Source of the DNA: Propionibacteriaceae bacterium
Lineage (GTDB): Bacteria; Actinomycetota; Actinomycetes; Propionibacteriales; Propionibacteriaceae
DNA: 16,153 nt
Direction: 5' to 3'
Assembly (NCBI GenBank): GCA_031254155.1
Contig: JAIRVA010000025.1
Location: 1-16,153 of the forward strand
Shown here: positions 15,820 through 16,153 of the stretch, piece by piece
Layout: every line of letters begins with the position of its first letter
Position numbering within the stretch: position 1 is the first letter of the stretch
Translations under genes and position numbers: made by a program
Notes under the pieces: generated by a model
The model's database searches: none
What the model saw: the letters and a program-made list of their open reading frames with translations, nothing else
What the model was told of the DNA's origin: nothing

Positions 15820-16153
15820 CTAGCCGCCTACCCGTACCTTCGGTGGTCCGGATGTCCCCCGGACCACCAACTCGGCACACAGGTGGATGCGGTGCCGGGG
15901 CATCGCGGGGTCGGCCAGGCGGCGGAACAGCAGGGACGCCGCCTCGTAGCCGATCTGGTGCTTCGCGGGCCGGATGGCCGTCAGCGCCGGGCTGGACAAC
16001 GACGCAATCTCATCGTCGTGGGCGACGATGGCCAGGTCGCCGGGGACGTCGAGCCCGCGGTCCTGGCAGTGCTGGAGCAGGGCGATGGCCTCGCGGTCGG
16101 CGTGGACGAGGACCGCCGTCGTCGCCGTCGAGAGACAACGCTCAATAATCCCA
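15820..16153 (-). CDS. LacI/GalR-family regulator, C-terminal part (N-terminus beyond window)
   Basis: Reading the minus strand from the right edge gives 110 residues to TAG 15820. They match the C-terminal lobe of LacI/GalR sensors: TAVLVHADREAIALLQHC, VPGDLAIVAHDDEIASLSSPALTAIR, GYEAASLLFRRL and the closing LVVRGTSGPP. The DNA-binding domain lies outside the window. It reads toward GH20 and the D-amino-acid genes and may regulate them, responding to an amino sugar or related ligand (inference). It is a different protein from the complete LacI at 8709-9749, sharing only family motifs. Confidence 0.92.
   Translation of the reverse strand, partial: GIIERCLSTATTAVLVHADREAIALLQHCQDRGLDVPGDLAIVAHDDEIASLSSPALTAIRPAKHQIGYEAASLLFRRLADPAMPRHRIHLCAELVVRGTSGPPKVRVGG
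15842..15868 (-). repeat. Perfect 10-bp stem, 7-base loop within the end of the LacI gene
   Basis: GGTGGTCCGG and CCGGACCACC flank seven bases, within the codons for VVRGTSGPP and about 20 bases before the stop. In the mRNA this makes a strong GC-rich hairpin, but no U-tract follows. It may merely reflect codon choice in the conserved LacI tail. Confidence 0.4.

Overview
The window is a GC-rich (about two-thirds or more G+C, by eye), densely packed stretch of bacterial chromosome. It most likely comes from an actinobacterium. The reasons are its GC-biased codon use, GTG starts, start codons that look leaderless, and a divergent LacI / lipoprotein / permease / permease / GH3 cluster laid out like the xylobiose (bxl-type) loci I recall from Streptomyces. 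I cannot name a genus.

Layout. (1) Bases 1-3091, minus strand: a PadR-type regulator, an ABC ATPase and an FtsX-type permease, the last cut by the left edge. Both junctions are 4-base stop/start overlaps. A perfect 30-bp palindrome lies over the promoter. (2) Bases 3089-8534, minus strand: a carbohydrate-uptake operon (solute-binding lipoprotein, two permeases, cytoplasmic GH3 glycosidase), with a divergent LacI regulator at 8709-9749. The 174-bp divergent spacer holds two GAAA-N3-TTTC sites 77 bp apart. (3) Bases 9757-15646, minus strand: GH20 beta-N-acetylhexosaminidase, N-acyl-D-amino-acid deacylase-like amidohydrolase, PLP/Zn D-serine-dehydratase-like enzyme and a RidA-family deaminase. 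(4) Bases 15820-16153: C-terminal end of a second LacI regulator, just upstream of GH20.

How the genes may work together (inference): the transporter imports a beta-linked oligosaccharide that cytoplasmic GH3 trims, under control of the divergent LacI. In the second module GH20 would release N-acetylhexosamine. The deacylase would free D-amino acids, the dehydratase would convert D-serine/D-threonine-like substrates through an enamine, and RidA would hydrolyse that enamine. This looks like use of amino-sugar and D-amino-acid material such as cell-wall fragments, next to plant-type oligosaccharide use. The PadR-ABC unit appears independent, although its promoter is embedded in the 3' end of the GH3 gene.

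Most unusual features: (a) the 438-bp gene-free stretch at 11533-11970 holds three diverged copies of a ~60-bp palindromic element plus two solitary half-copies, in a nearly dyad-symmetric array; (b) a 28-codon ORF just before the deacylase repeats that enzyme's own N-terminus and overlaps its start codon; (c) the 30-bp palindrome joins the GH3 stop codon, the padR promoter and a probably leaderless padR start; (d) the tetramer GTAC is clearly over-represented across the window. No rRNA, tRNA, CRISPR array, insertion sequence or classical hairpin-plus-T-tract terminator was seen.
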